Below, piece by piece: positions 37,214 through 46,635 of a stretch of 64,000 nt of DNA. This DNA comes from Opacimonas sp014872805. Lineage in GTDB: Bacteria > Pseudomonadota > Gammaproteobacteria > Enterobacterales > Alteromonadaceae. The position numbers and the translations under genes are program-made. Below the pieces are notes generated by a model. The model was not told the origin of the DNA. It did no database searches and saw only the letters and a program-made list of their open reading frames with translations. Location of the stretch: assembly GCA_014872805.1 (NCBI GenBank), contig WKFN01000002.1, positions 62,001-126,000 on the forward strand, given 5' to 3'. Numbering within the stretch: the first letter of the stretch is position 1; the number at the start of each line of letters is the position of its first letter.

Positions 37214-37235
37214 GTGCTTGCCTTAAATATGAGGG

Positions 37236-38369
37236 TTAACCGCGCTGACCAATCGGCGTCACTTTACGTGGCTCTGAACCGGTATAATCCGCACTTGGGC
37301 GAATAATACGGTTGTTATCACGTTGTTCCATCACGTGTGCTGCCCAGCCTGTCAAACGGGAACATACGAAAATTGGCGTAAATAACTTGGTAGGAATCCC
37401 CATAAAGTGGTACGCAGACGCGTGGAAGAAATCAGCGTTACAGAATAATTTCTTTTCATCCCACATAAATTGTTCACAAGCCACAGAAATGTCGTATAAG
37501 TTGCTGTCACCAAATTCTTCAGCCAATTTCTCAGACCAGCCTTTGATGATCACGTTACGCGGATCTGACTCACGATAGATCGCATGCCCAAAGCCCATGA
37601 TTTTTTCTTTTCGCTCTAACATGCCACGCATCTGGACTACCGCATCTTCTGGATCGCTGAAGCGCTCAATCATATCCATCGCTGCCTCGTTCGCTCCACC
37701 GTGAAGTGGACCGCGCAATGAACCAATGGCACCTGTGATACACGAATACATGTCGGATAACGTTGACGCACAAACACGAGCCGTAAAGGTCGAGGCGTTA
37801 AATTCATGTTCAGCATACAAAATTAACGAGACATCCATGACTTTACGATGAAGTTCTGATGGGGTCTTACCGGTCAGTAACGCTAAGAAGTGTCCACCAA
37901 TCCCATCTTCATCTGTATTGCAATCGATTTCTACGCCATCATGAGTGTAGCGATACCAATATGTCACAATCGCAGGAAATGCACCTAATAGACGATTAGC
38001 TGCTTGTTGTTGCTGACCAAAATCAGCTTCGCCTTCCAAGTTACCTAACATGGAACAACCGGTACGCATGACATCCATAGGATGCGCGTCTTTTGGAATA
38101 AGCTTCAATACGGCTTTTAAGCTCTCAGGTAAGTCGCGATTCGCTTTTAAAACAGCTTTATACTCATCGAGTTGCGCTTGATTCGGTAACTCTCCGTTAA
38201 ACAATAAATACGCCACTTCTTCAAATGTTGCATTATCAGCCAAATCCGAAACATCATAACCGCAGTAAGTCAAACCTGAGCCAGACTTGCCAACCGTACA
38301 TAATTTCGTTTCACCTGCAGATTGTCCGCGTAAACCTGCACCGCCTAATTTCTTATCAACCATGTTCAT
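37236..38369 (-). CDS. prpC: 2-methylcitrate synthase PrpC
   Basis: 377 residues, a citrate synthase-family enzyme. Catalytic His residues lie in SLRGPLHGGANEAAMDM and KIMGFGHAIYRESDPR; the Asp is in FCNADFFHASAYHFMGIP. Short length and operon place make it methylcitrate synthase rather than GltA. It joins propionyl-CoA to oxaloacetate. It lies 44 bases after prpB. Confidence 0.95.
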   Translation of the reverse strand: MNMVDKKLGGAGLRGQSAGETKLCTVGKSGSGLTYCGYDVSDLADNATFEEVAYLLFNGELPNQAQLDEYKAVLKANRDLPESLKAVLKLIPKDAHPMDVMRTGCSMLGNLEGEADFGQQQQAANRLLGAFPAIVTYWYRYTHDGVEIDCNTDEDGIGGHFLALLTGKTPSELHRKVMDVSLILYAEHEFNASTFTARVCASTLSDMYSCITGAIGSLRGPLHGGANEAAMDMIERFSDPEDAVVQMRGMLERKEKIMGFGHAIYRESDPRNVIIKGWSEKLAEEFGDSNLYDISVACEQFMWDEKKLFCNADFFHASAYHFMGIPTKLFTPIFVCSRLTGWAAHVMEQRDNNRIIRPSADYTGSEPRKVTPIGQRG

Positions 38370-38413
38370 CTCCTATTTTTGAGGGTAAGGGTGGTTTGCT
38401 TTAAATTGAAAAT

Positions 38414-39292
38414 TTATTTGTTTTTGCCTTCGGCAAATAGAGCATCGAGTTTTTGCTCATAGTCGTGATAGCCAAGATAATCGTATAAGTCCATACGCGT
38501 CTGCATCGTATCGATCACGGCTTTTTGATCGCCATCGTTTAGGATATGCTGATAAACGTTTTCAGCTGCTTTATTCATTGCGCGGAAGGCTGATAATGGG
38601 TAAAGCACCATAGCTGCGCCCCACTCACCTAACTGTTCACGGTTCCATAGTTCGGTTTGACCAAACTCCGTGATGTTTGCCAAGATAGGAACATCTAAGG
38701 CTTCGCTGAAGGCACGGTAATGTTCTTCCGTCTTAACCGCTTCTGCAAAAATCCCGTCAGCACCGGCAGCAACGTAAGCCTTAGCACGCTCAATCGCCGC
38801 CTCTAACCCTTCTTGCGCAAACGCATCTGTACGCGCCATGATGAAGAAATCAGGATCAATACGCGCATCTACGGCAGCTTTAATCCGGTCGACCATTTCT
38901 TCAGTCGATACGATTTCTTTGTTTGGACGATGACCACAGCGCTTTTGCGCGACTTGGTCTTCCATGTGAACTGCTGCAGCACCGGCTTTTTCCATATCGC
39001 GAATGGTTTTAGCAATGTTAAATGCTCCACCCCAACCCGTATCAATATCCACTAATAACGGCAAGTCACACGCCGCAGTAATGCGCTGCACGTCGACTAG
39101 CACATCGTTTAACGAAGTCATGCCCAAATCAGGTAGGCCATAAGAAGCATTTGCTACACCGCCACCGGATAAATAAATGGCTTGATGCCCGATACGTTTT
39201 GCCATCATAGCTGCGTATGCGTTAATAGTACCGACGATCTGTAATGGCTGGTTGACCGCTAAGGCGTCTCTGAATTTTTTTCCTGCACTCAT
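38414..39292 (-). CDS. prpB: Methylisocitrate lyase PrpB
   Basis: 292 residues of the isocitrate lyase/PEP mutase superfamily. AIYLSGGGVANASYGLPDLG, DIDTGWGG (metal site) and VAQKRCGHRPNK (catalytic Cys) match PrpB. It splits methylisocitrate into pyruvate and succinate. First enzyme gene after the GntR regulator (15-base gap), so the five genes look like one operon. Confidence 0.96.
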   Translation of the reverse strand: MSAGKKFRDALAVNQPLQIVGTINAYAAMMAKRIGHQAIYLSGGGVANASYGLPDLGMTSLNDVLVDVQRITAACDLPLLVDIDTGWGGAFNIAKTIRDMEKAGAAAVHMEDQVAQKRCGHRPNKEIVSTEEMVDRIKAAVDARIDPDFFIMARTDAFAQEGLEAAIERAKAYVAAGADGIFAEAVKTEEHYRAFSEALDVPILANITEFGQTELWNREQLGEWGAAMVLYPLSAFRAMNKAAENVYQHILNDGDQKAVIDTMQTRMDLYDYLGYHDYEQKLDALFAEGKNK

Positions 39293-39307
39293 GAAATAGT
39301 CCTCTTG

Positions 39308-39973
39308 TTAAGATTGGCTTGCCAGTTTCTTGGCAATCGTGTTCTTGCTGTATGTGATGTGGCGACGCATAAGTATTTCGGCTAGTTCCTCGTCACGATT
39401 TAAAATGGCTTGCGCAATGTGCTTGTGTTCGGCGTAGGCAGTCGTCACTCGAGGACCTGCCATTCCAAGCTGGACGCGATACATGCGCACCAAATGATAA
39501 ATACCTTCAGTTAATAAGGTAATCAGCTGTTGGTTTTTGGAGCCCAAGATAATGCGATAGTGAAAATCATAATCACCGGCTTCTTGATAATAGCTCTCGC
39601 CCTCTCGTACCGTCTCGAAATGCGTATCGAGAAGGTTGAGTAGCTTGTTTATTTCGGCCATGGTCATGTTGCGCGCCGCGAGACGAGCCGCCATCCCTTC
39701 AAGGGATTCGCGAATTTCATATAGCTCTTGCAAACCGGCTTGTGATAATTCAACCACGCGTGCCCCAACATTGGCTCTACGCTCAACGATATGACAGGCG
39801 GTCAAGCGATTGATGGCTTCGCGAATGACAGCGCGACTGACTTGGTATTTTGTCGACAACTCAGTTTCGCTGAGTTTCGCTCCGGCAGGAATGACGCCCT
39901 CGACAATATCTTGTCTTAACTGAATAAACGTTCGGTCTGCACTAGTGATAGGAGTAACATTTGCTGTTGCCAT
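39308..39973 (-). CDS. GntR/FadR-type regulator of the methylcitrate operon
   Basis: 221 residues. The N-terminal winged helix reads KLSETELSTKYQVSRAVIREAINRL. The C-terminal FCD ligand domain has the metal-type His/Asp residues (DYDFHYRIILGS, TAYAEHKHIAQAI). It heads the prp operon and very likely represses it until a propionate-derived ligand binds. It is not the sigma-54-type PrpR of E. coli. Two TTGTCGACAA sites precede it and a third lies inside the gene. Confidence 0.9.
   Translation of the reverse strand: MATANVTPITSADRTFIQLRQDIVEGVIPAGAKLSETELSTKYQVSRAVIREAINRLTACHIVERRANVGARVVELSQAGLQELYEIRESLEGMAARLAARNMTMAEINKLLNLLDTHFETVREGESYYQEAGDYDFHYRIILGSKNQQLITLLTEGIYHLVRMYRVQLGMAGPRVTTAYAEHKHIAQAILNRDEELAEILMRRHITYSKNTIAKKLASQS
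39850..39859. promoter_or_regulatory. Intragenic GntR operator copy
   Basis: TTGTCGACAA, a perfect 10-bp palindrome, inside the regulator gene about 115 bases from its start. It is identical to the core of the two upstream sites. A DNA loop or roadblock is possible. This is inferred from sequence match only. Confidence 0.5.
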
Positions 39974-39993
39974 AGAATTATCTCAACCAAATC

Positions 39994-40057
39994 ATTGTCG
40001 ACAATATAGTCCTTTAGGATGATTTTAGCAATAGTTTATAGGCAGATTGTCGACAAA
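39994..40057. promoter_or_regulatory. Pair of GntR operators upstream of the prp operon
   Basis: ATTGTCGACAAT (39994-40005) and ATTGTCGACAAA (40046-40057), 52 bases apart centre to centre (about five helical turns). Palindromes of this type are what FadR/VanR-class GntR proteins bind. They lie between the regulator start and the divergent peptidase gene, so they could affect both. Confidence 0.75.
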
Positions 40058-40212
40058 AGTATGAGGAGTAAGATACACATCTAAGAAGAGACGTGACTGC
40101 AAAAAATACATCGCATTGCTCAAAGCATCGATTAGCATTAATATCACGCAACTCAAACCAATTAATAAACGTGTTTCAAAAACTAAAATCGAAAAGTGGA
40201 GTTTATAAATTC

Positions 40213-41940
40213 ATGACAGCACAACTAGGCTTACACATTGTATGCTTGTTAACTTGCATGACATTTGGCACCGCAAAGACCAATGCGAGTCCATTAGAAA
40301 CTTCCCTCGATTTTCATCTTTTACTTGCGGGTGGCGCCCTTGAAATTTGCTCATCTTACTCACCAAAGCATTGTGTTTCCAAACCGCCAACAGGCAAATC
40401 ACAGAACCATTACAAACTGAGTCAGAACGCACTTGACCGCATTAAAGACTCTGCTATGTCGTCTAACTTAATAGGGGTTATTGAAAAACTTAATCATTAT
40501 ATCAGCCCCGAAATACTTAATAAGAATGCACTCAATGCTCTGTTCGAAACCGCTCAGGTAAGAGAGAAGATTCGCGCCTTATCCGACCACGATTATTATT
40601 TAATCTATGATGCCTTAGAGATAAAACGTTCTCATCGTCAGCCTCAAATACGTCTTCGCGAAACTGCAGCGCCAAAAGAGTCAAAAAGCACTTCCACACA
40701 AGCAATCATTGACGCTTTTATTGAACAAGCGAAGCGGTTTGCAGAACAAGAAAAAGCAAAACCTCAAATCTTAGTTGTCACTGCATCATCGCGCGACAGT
40801 TATGCTGCCGTAGATTATTATCGGAGCGTGTTTGCTGTGGACGGTGTACCAGGAACATGGCTGCCAATTGATCAGGCATGGCAGGCGGCAAATCGTTCTC
40901 AACAGTGCGACGCATTAGCTGATTTCCAAGCCCGATATCAGGTATTCAATCGCCAAAATATCTATCCCGATTTGTATGCCGAACAACAAGCTGCTTGTCG
41001 CACTCCACAAAAACTGGTTGATTTGATTCAAGGCGCACATGGCATATTTTTTAATGGGGGCGATCAATCCCTTACCCGTGCTGCACTTTTTACGCCAGAA
41101 GGCAAGCCCAATGATGTGTTAAGGGCAATACAAGAACGTCACGCGCAAGGAAAACTGATTGTGGGTGGCACCAGCGCAGGCACGGTAGTTCAGACGGGGC
41201 TAAGTAGTGCAGACAGCATGATTCCGATGATCACTAATGGCGTTAGCCATCAAGCAATTAAACGCGGGGTTTTCGCTCAAGATGCGCCTTCTCAGCGTTG
41301 TGTTGAGCACTGTTATAAATCGACCTCATTTAGCTATGCGGATGATGTCACCTACCATTCGAATGGAGGCACAGGGCTGTTTGCGCTTGGTAATACCGAC
41401 ACACATTTTTCGGAGCGAAACCGCGAAGGACGATTTATTGCGCTAAATGCCCTAACCGGTTCTAAGGTAGGTATTGGCGTGGATGAAAATACAGCGATGT
41501 TAATCAGCTGGGATATGCCGAACAAACCTACTCGGGCTTTTACCCAAGTGATCGGTAAGCATGGGGTTTTTATTTATGATGACACACTTTTGCAAGTCAA
41601 ACAGACAGTTCAAGGATATCAATTGGGTGGTCGTGCGCATTATTTACCTAGTGGGTCATCAGCTGAATACGATTTAATAGCACAGAACTGGACGTTCTTT
41701 AACCAAACGCCAGCCAAATTTAAATACGAGATTGCTAATTATCCTCATCATACCGGAATGTGGCGACACTTGAGCCAGACACTTTGCAAACTTGAGAAAA
41801 AACAACCTCAAAACTGGCTACTTTATGGGATCAAGTATGTCATTGTACCGTTACCAGAAACTCAATTCTGGGTAAATAAGCACGGCCTATGCGGCTACAC
41901 CAATCTAGGATATAGCATAGCCCCAATAGCAATGGATTAG
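40213..41940 (+). CDS. Secreted cyanophycinase-like S51 peptidase
   Basis: The ATG at 40213 has GTGGAG upstream and opens a signal peptide (MTAQLGLHIVCLLTCMTFG), giving 575 residues. A GTG at 40093 would add 40 residues and is less likely. FFNGGDQSLTRAALF and GGTSAGTVVQTG hold the nucleophile serine (about residue 321) of the S51 family; VGIGVDENTAMLI follows. Extracellular cyanophycinases cut beta-Asp-Arg polymer. About 200 residues precede the catalytic core. No cyanophycin synthetase is nearby, so it may degrade external polymer. Confidence 0.8.
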   Translation: MTAQLGLHIVCLLTCMTFGTAKTNASPLETSLDFHLLLAGGALEICSSYSPKHCVSKPPTGKSQNHYKLSQNALDRIKDSAMSSNLIGVIEKLNHYISPEILNKNALNALFETAQVREKIRALSDHDYYLIYDALEIKRSHRQPQIRLRETAAPKESKSTSTQAIIDAFIEQAKRFAEQEKAKPQILVVTASSRDSYAAVDYYRSVFAVDGVPGTWLPIDQAWQAANRSQQCDALADFQARYQVFNRQNIYPDLYAEQQAACRTPQKLVDLIQGAHGIFFNGGDQSLTRAALFTPEGKPNDVLRAIQERHAQGKLIVGGTSAGTVVQTGLSSADSMIPMITNGVSHQAIKRGVFAQDAPSQRCVEHCYKSTSFSYADDVTYHSNGGTGLFALGNTDTHFSERNREGRFIALNALTGSKVGIGVDENTAMLISWDMPNKPTRAFTQVIGKHGVFIYDDTLLQVKQTVQGYQLGGRAHYLPSGSSAEYDLIAQNWTFFNQTPAKFKYEIANYPHHTGMWRHLSQTLCKLEKKQPQNWLLYGIKYVIVPLPETQFWVNKHGLCGYTNLGYSIAPIAMD

Positions 41941-42353
41941 TGATCTTTATAACCATCTTGTAAATGCAAATCAATTGCTCGGAGCAAATCGGTGCGACTG
42001 ATTGTACCTAGCAGATGTCCTGCATCGTCAATGACAGGATACACCTTAGGACGTTCAATACTCAGGCCTTGCGCCAATTCTAATACCGAATGATATGGCT
42101 TCACTGAGATGACCTCGACTTTCATGATGTCATGGACATGGGCAACTTGTTCTCGGTAGTAGGTCGATTCAACCATCTTCTTGATACAATCTTGTTCAGA
42201 CAAAAATCCGACTACTTTACCACTTTTATTCACTACAGGCCCCGCACCTTGTCGACTTTGCAATAATCGCTCAACCGCTTCCGCCACAGGCATATGCTCA
42301 GTGAATGTAACAGGATGTTTATTCATATAGTCTTGCAATTTCAATGATTCCAC
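41937..42353 (-). CDS. CBS-domain protein
   Basis: 138 residues, two CBS motifs: MNKHPVTFTEHMPVAEAVERLL with VVGFLSEQDCIKKM, and IMKVEVISVKPYHSVLELAQGL with LLGTISRTDLLRAI. Such proteins bind adenosyl nucleotides as sensors. It overlaps the stop of the convergent peptidase gene by 4 bases. A partner is not evident, although a CBS-regulated pyrophosphatase family member lies next door. Confidence 0.88.
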   Translation of the reverse strand: MESLKLQDYMNKHPVTFTEHMPVAEAVERLLQSRQGAGPVVNKSGKVVGFLSEQDCIKKMVESTYYREQVAHVHDIMKVEVISVKPYHSVLELAQGLSIERPKVYPVIDDAGHLLGTISRTDLLRAIDLHLQDGYKDH

Positions 42354-42438
42354 TTCTATCTTCCTTATTTGCGTAAGTACATTTTGACTATAGAATACTT
42401 TTGAATATTTATGAACTATTTATTTTCCAATACAAAAA

Positions 42439-42460
42439 AGCCCAACAAAAAAGTTGGGCT
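42439..42460 (-). terminator. Terminator of the pyrophosphatase gene
   Basis: Stem AGCCCAAC / GTTGGGCT with a 6-base loop. Read on the - strand it is followed by TTTTTT, 25 bases after the ppaC stop. Confidence 0.8.
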
Positions 42461-42483
42461 TCGTTCAGTCATAAATTGCAGAC

Positions 42484-43404
42484 TTATGCAAACGCATCCT
42501 GTAAGGGTGGAACGACCTGCTTTTTACGGCTTAATACGCCCTCTAGCCAGACTTCACCATTATCGACCGTGACATCATAAGCTTTTTCTACGATCGAGCC
42601 GTCATCAGAAGCCACTAATATCAATGAACCTTCTTTCATAATATCTGTTAATAGTAGAAGAACTGAATGACGCTGGCCTTCTTCTTTAAGTGCAGCAATG
42701 TCTTTGGCAAGGTCTGCTTTGATATCATCAAATACAGATAAATCAATGACTTCTAGCTGACCGATACCCACAAGGTTGCCGTGCATATCAAAATCTTTAA
42801 AATCGCGCTTCACCAAGTCGCGCACTGGCGTGCCCTGAACTGCAGACTTAACGCGGAACATTTCCATGCCAAGCTCTTTAAAGTCTTCAATGCCAGCAAT
42901 TTCTGCTAATGCTTCAACGCACTTGATATCAGCTGTGGTGCAAGTTGGTGATTTGAAAATGACAGTATCAGATAAAATCGCACACATCATAATGCCTGCG
43001 TATTCTTTTGGGATCTCTACGCCGTAAAAATCATACATCATCTTGATAATCGTGTTTGAACAACCTACTGGGCGGATCCAGCACTCTAGAGGTGTAGAAG
43101 TCGTTAAATCCCCTAATTTGTGGTGATCAACAACACCAACAACTCTTGCTTCATCGATATCATCAGGTGCTTGCGTTTTTTCAGTGTGGTCAACGATGTA
43201 AACGTCTTCACCCGCATAGCTCATTTTAAGCTCTGGTGCATCAAAACCAAAACGATCCAAAATAAATTGGGTCTCAGGCGATACATCACCTAAGCGCGTA
43301 GGAATGGCTTCTTCGCCAATTTGGTTTTTGAGATAGGCCAGTGCTAAGGCACCGCAAATTGAATCCGAATCAGGGATTTTGTGACCGACAACGTACATCG
43401 CCAT
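42484..43404 (-). CDS. ppaC: Manganese-dependent inorganic pyrophosphatase
   Basis: 306 residues, DHH family II pyrophosphatase. Metal ligands lie in VGHKIPDSDSICGALA, VYIVDHTEK and VGVVDHHKLGDL. The DHHA2 C-terminal domain ends in VWLEGVLSRKKQVVPPL. It hydrolyses PPi in the cytosol. This family has no CBS insert here, but a separate two-CBS protein lies 130 bases downstream. Confidence 0.95.
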   Translation of the reverse strand: MAMYVVGHKIPDSDSICGALALAYLKNQIGEEAIPTRLGDVSPETQFILDRFGFDAPELKMSYAGEDVYIVDHTEKTQAPDDIDEARVVGVVDHHKLGDLTTSTPLECWIRPVGCSNTIIKMMYDFYGVEIPKEYAGIMMCAILSDTVIFKSPTCTTADIKCVEALAEIAGIEDFKELGMEMFRVKSAVQGTPVRDLVKRDFKDFDMHGNLVGIGQLEVIDLSVFDDIKADLAKDIAALKEEGQRHSVLLLLTDIMKEGSLILVASDDGSIVEKAYDVTVDNGEVWLEGVLSRKKQVVPPLQDAFA

Positions 43405-43495
43405 GATAAATATGCTCCATAAATAAACTGGCGCTAGTGTAATAAAATCCTAATAAAAAGCCAATACACTAACAGTATTAGGCGTTGCGTTTGTA

Positions 43496-44299
43496 TTAAG
43501 CAACCCGCAAATGTAATTTACTTAACGCTTTGTCACGTGTTTCTACCCAATCCACTAGCTGCAACTCTCCTGTCATGGATTCACACAACGCAGTGCAGTT
43601 TTCTACCCAATCACCGTCGTTAATATAAATCCCATGCTCAGTCGTGACTTGTTCCGGGTGATGGATGTGTCCACAAATTACGCCATCTACGTTTTTCTCT
43701 GCAGCATACTTAGTCGAAGCCACTTGATATCGGCTGATGGCTCGTTGAGCCCCCTTAATGCGAGATTTGATGTATCCCGCAAGAGAGCGGTATGGTGCTT
43801 TATTTAAGCTGCGATAGCGATTATAAGTGCGATTGACCCACAACAACAAATCATAGCCTTTATCGCCAATCCAGGCTTCAAACTTGCCCAAGGTTACATC
43901 GTCATCGAACTGATCCCCATGAAGTACTAAAAAGCGCTTATCTTGTTGCGTAACATGCACGGTTTCTCGAACGACCTGAATATCACCGATGGCTAATCCA
44001 TCGTATTTTTGCAGGGGGGCATCGTGGTTTCCCGGGAGGTAAATCACTTTGCACTCATGACTTAATTGAATGATTTTATGAAAGATGGCGTTGTGCGATT
44101 CTGGCCATTTAAACTGGCGTTGCATGGCCCATAAATCGACGATGTCCCCGACTAAATACAGAACATCACAGGTGTTGTGGTGTAAAAACTCTAACAGTAA
44201 TTCCGCTTTACAATCCGTACTACCGAGGTGGACATCAGAAATAAAAATCGCTTTGTGGTGAGTGGTTTTCACGTTATACCTCATGGTGTAAAAATGCAT
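43496..44299 (-). CDS. LpxH-like calcineurin-type phosphoesterase
   Basis: 267 residues with the full metallophosphatase set: FISDVHLGSTD, LVGDIVDLW, LPGNHDAPL, LHGDQFDD and CGHIHHPE. It resembles UDP-2,3-diacylglucosamine pyrophosphatase (LpxH). The true LpxH cannot be assigned without a genome view, since several bacteria have LpxH-like paralogues. It is divergent from the OlsF-like gene, and both could act on lipids. An alternative start is the ATG at 44284. Confidence 0.78.
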   Translation of the reverse strand: MHFYTMRYNVKTTHHKAIFISDVHLGSTDCKAELLLEFLHHNTCDVLYLVGDIVDLWAMQRQFKWPESHNAIFHKIIQLSHECKVIYLPGNHDAPLQKYDGLAIGDIQVVRETVHVTQQDKRFLVLHGDQFDDDVTLGKFEAWIGDKGYDLLLWVNRTYNRYRSLNKAPYRSLAGYIKSRIKGAQRAISRYQVASTKYAAEKNVDGVICGHIHHPEQVTTEHGIYINDGDWVENCTALCESMTGELQLVDWVETRDKALSKLHLRVA

Positions 44300-44372
44300 G
44301 ATTGTGTGTCTATAACGTGAGCTGATATTAATTTTGGACTATGACAAATGTGGGACATATTTAAGAAGGTTG

Positions 44373-44403
44373 TGTGACAGGTCAAGCGAAATGCACTGTC
44401 ACA
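44373..44403. repeat. 8-bp perfect inverted repeat in the divergent spacer
   Basis: TGTGACAG, 15-base loop, CTGTCACA. It lies between the phosphoesterase and the OlsF-like genes (183-base spacer) and may be a regulator site for both. No T-tract follows. Confidence 0.45.
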
Positions 44404-44482
44404 GACTCTTCAAATTAACGTCACTTAAGTGTCATAGTTAATGGATATTTTGTGTCGGATTCCTACTATTCTTTGAGACTTT

Positions 44483-46210
44483 ATGTTTTCTGTCGCCGAC
44501 GTTATCCATCAACAATATCCTGATTTAGCCAAAAGGCCGTTTATCGCTAAGCCGCTGATATATTTACTCAGGCAGCTGTTACACGAAACCGATATCCGTG
44601 AATTTGTCGAGCGCTATCCGCATTTAGACGGGATTGATTTTGTGGAGCAAGTTCTAGATTACTTCAATGTGACCTATTCAGTACGGGATAATGAAAAGCA
44701 ACATATTCCCAGTACCGGTAAAGTGGTGATCATTGCCAACCACCCAATTGGCTCTTTAGATGGTCTCGCTTTGCTAAAACTGGTGCATGAAGTACGTACC
44801 GACGTCAAAGTCATGGCCAACCAAATGTTGATGTCGGTCAAAGCGCTGAACAATCTGCTTTTACCAGTCAATAATATGGGTGGCAACACGCCCAAAGAAA
44901 ACATGAATAATATCCATGCGCACATGCAAAATGAGGGGGCTTTGTTAATATTTCCAGCCGGTGAAGTATCGCGCCTGCGACCTCAAGGGATTAGGGATAC
45001 CAAATGGCACTCTGGTTTCTATCGCATCGCTAAGCAACACAACGCGCCAATTTTACCTTTGTTTATTGATGCCAAAAATTCTCCGCTGTTTTATTCCATG
45101 TCCATGATTTACAAGCCACTATCTACGGCGTTGCTGGTCAAGGAAATGTTTAAACAGCGCAAAGCACATTTCCCGATTCGCATTGGCAAAATAATTCCGA
45201 CTCAGTCATACAGTGCAAAAAACTTGAACCTAAAACAAACGATTAAATTATTCAAAAAGCACCTGTATGCCATTGCGCAAGATAAGCCATTGGTGTTTGA
45301 CGTGCAAAATCCGATTGCGCTGCCCGAAAACCGTTCTGTGTTGCAACAGGAGCTCAAACAGCGTTGTCAGTTGTTGGGTGAAACGTCGGATAACAAACGT
45401 ATTTACCTTTATGAACACCATGAATCCAGTGCAATCATGCGTGAAGTAGGCCGCTTGCGAGAGATTGCGTTTCGCGCAGTAGGTGAAGGCACACTCAATA
45501 AGCGTGATATTGACCAATATGACTCCGACTATTATCACCTGTTGATTTGGGATAATAATGATTTGGAGATTGTTGGAGCCTATCGCTTTGGTGATGCGAC
45601 CAAGCTCGTCACACCCGCTTCAAATCACTTATACAGCGCCACATTATTTGACTATTCTGAAAAAATGAATCCGTATTTTGCACAAGGATTAGAATTAGGT
45701 CGCAGCTTTGTACAGCCCCGTTATTGGGGTAAGCGTTCGTTGGATTATTTGTGGTATGGGATTGGGGCATTTGTGCGCCAGTATCCGCAGTATCGCTATT
45801 TATTCGGTCCAGTCAGCTTATCGGATGCATACCCTGAAAAGGCCAAGCAGGCAATTGTGCATTTTTATCAACGTTATTTTGGGTGTGGTGGCTCTGGCAG
45901 TGGCGAATGTGCGACGGCTAAAATTCCGTTTATTTTGAAAGTGCCGCCAGCAATCGATTTTGTCGGGGATAATTACAAAGCGGATTTTACGGCGTTAAAA
46001 CACTATCTTCAGTCCATGGGGTTGAACATCCCTACCCTGTTTAAACAGTACACTGAAATTGCGGAAGACGGTGGCGTGTGTTTCCATGCGTTTAATATCG
46101 ATCCGGAATTTAATAACTGTATTGACGGTCTAATTATGGTGGATATGCAGAGGTTGAAGAAGAAAAAGCGCGACCGGTATTTGGGTGAATCAGAAGTTAA
46201 CATAGATTAA
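44483..46210 (+). CDS. Bifunctional acyltransferase, OlsF-like ornithine lipid synthase
   Basis: 575 residues in two domains. The N-terminal PlsC-type acyltransferase (about 70-260) has IANHPIGSLDGLALL and IFPAGEVSRLRPQG. The C-terminal GNAT/OlsB-like domain (about 300-560) has EVGRLREIAFRAVGEGTLNKRDIDQYD and ELGRSFVQPRYWGKRSLDYLW. This PlsC + OlsB fusion is the layout of OlsF from Serratia. It would make ornithine lipids, which replace phospholipids under phosphate limitation. Some relatives are annotated as hemolysin-like GNATs, so the function is inferred. Confidence 0.75.
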   Translation: MFSVADVIHQQYPDLAKRPFIAKPLIYLLRQLLHETDIREFVERYPHLDGIDFVEQVLDYFNVTYSVRDNEKQHIPSTGKVVIIANHPIGSLDGLALLKLVHEVRTDVKVMANQMLMSVKALNNLLLPVNNMGGNTPKENMNNIHAHMQNEGALLIFPAGEVSRLRPQGIRDTKWHSGFYRIAKQHNAPILPLFIDAKNSPLFYSMSMIYKPLSTALLVKEMFKQRKAHFPIRIGKIIPTQSYSAKNLNLKQTIKLFKKHLYAIAQDKPLVFDVQNPIALPENRSVLQQELKQRCQLLGETSDNKRIYLYEHHESSAIMREVGRLREIAFRAVGEGTLNKRDIDQYDSDYYHLLIWDNNDLEIVGAYRFGDATKLVTPASNHLYSATLFDYSEKMNPYFAQGLELGRSFVQPRYWGKRSLDYLWYGIGAFVRQYPQYRYLFGPVSLSDAYPEKAKQAIVHFYQRYFGCGGSGSGECATAKIPFILKVPPAIDFVGDNYKADFTALKHYLQSMGLNIPTLFKQYTEIAEDGGVCFHAFNIDPEFNNCIDGLIMVDMQRLKKKKRDRYLGESEVNID

Positions 46211-46225
46211 TTTTGATAAAACCGC

Positions 46226-46254
46226 TTCGCAATTTTGTGAAACATCACTATAAT
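46226..46254 (+). promoter_or_regulatory. Promoter of ssrA
   Basis: TTCGCA (-35), 17-base spacer, TATAAT (-10) ending 13 bases before the mature tmRNA 5' end. It lies in the short spacer after the OlsF-like gene. Confidence 0.65.
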
Positions 46255-46267
46255 ACTAAATACTTCT

Positions 46268-46635
46268 GGGGTTGATTAGGATTCGACAGGATTCAATGAT
46301 ACTGGAGGTGCATGCAGAGGTGCGGTTGGCCTCTTTAAAAAGCCGCAAAAAAATAGTCGCAAACGACGACAATTACGCACTAGCAGCTTAATAACCTACT
46401 GAGTGCCTTCGCGCCCTAGCTTTCGCCTGTAAGACGGGGAGTCACGCGGAGTCAAACCCAAACAGGATCGCCCGGCGTCTCCCGCTTGAGAGACAAAGTG
46501 CTAAATTTAATTCAAGCTAGTTTGTACTTCGCGTGTCGGTCCGCAGGGTGCAGGCGAATGTAAAGATTGACTAAGCATGTAGGACCAAAGGTTGACGTTT
46601 TCTGGACGCGGGTTCAAATCCCGCCAACTCCACCA
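46268..46635 (+). ncRNA. ssrA: Transfer-messenger RNA (tmRNA)
   Basis: About 368 bases. The 5' end GGGGTTGATTAGGATTCGAC and the 3' GGTTCAAATCCCGCCAACTC plus CCA pair as a tRNA-Ala-like domain. The tag reading frame (46359-46391) encodes ANDDNYALAA and stops at TAA; E. coli has ANDENYALAA. It rescues stalled ribosomes with SmpB. The 3' end is a classic integration site, and an integrase begins 163 bases later. Confidence 0.97.
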
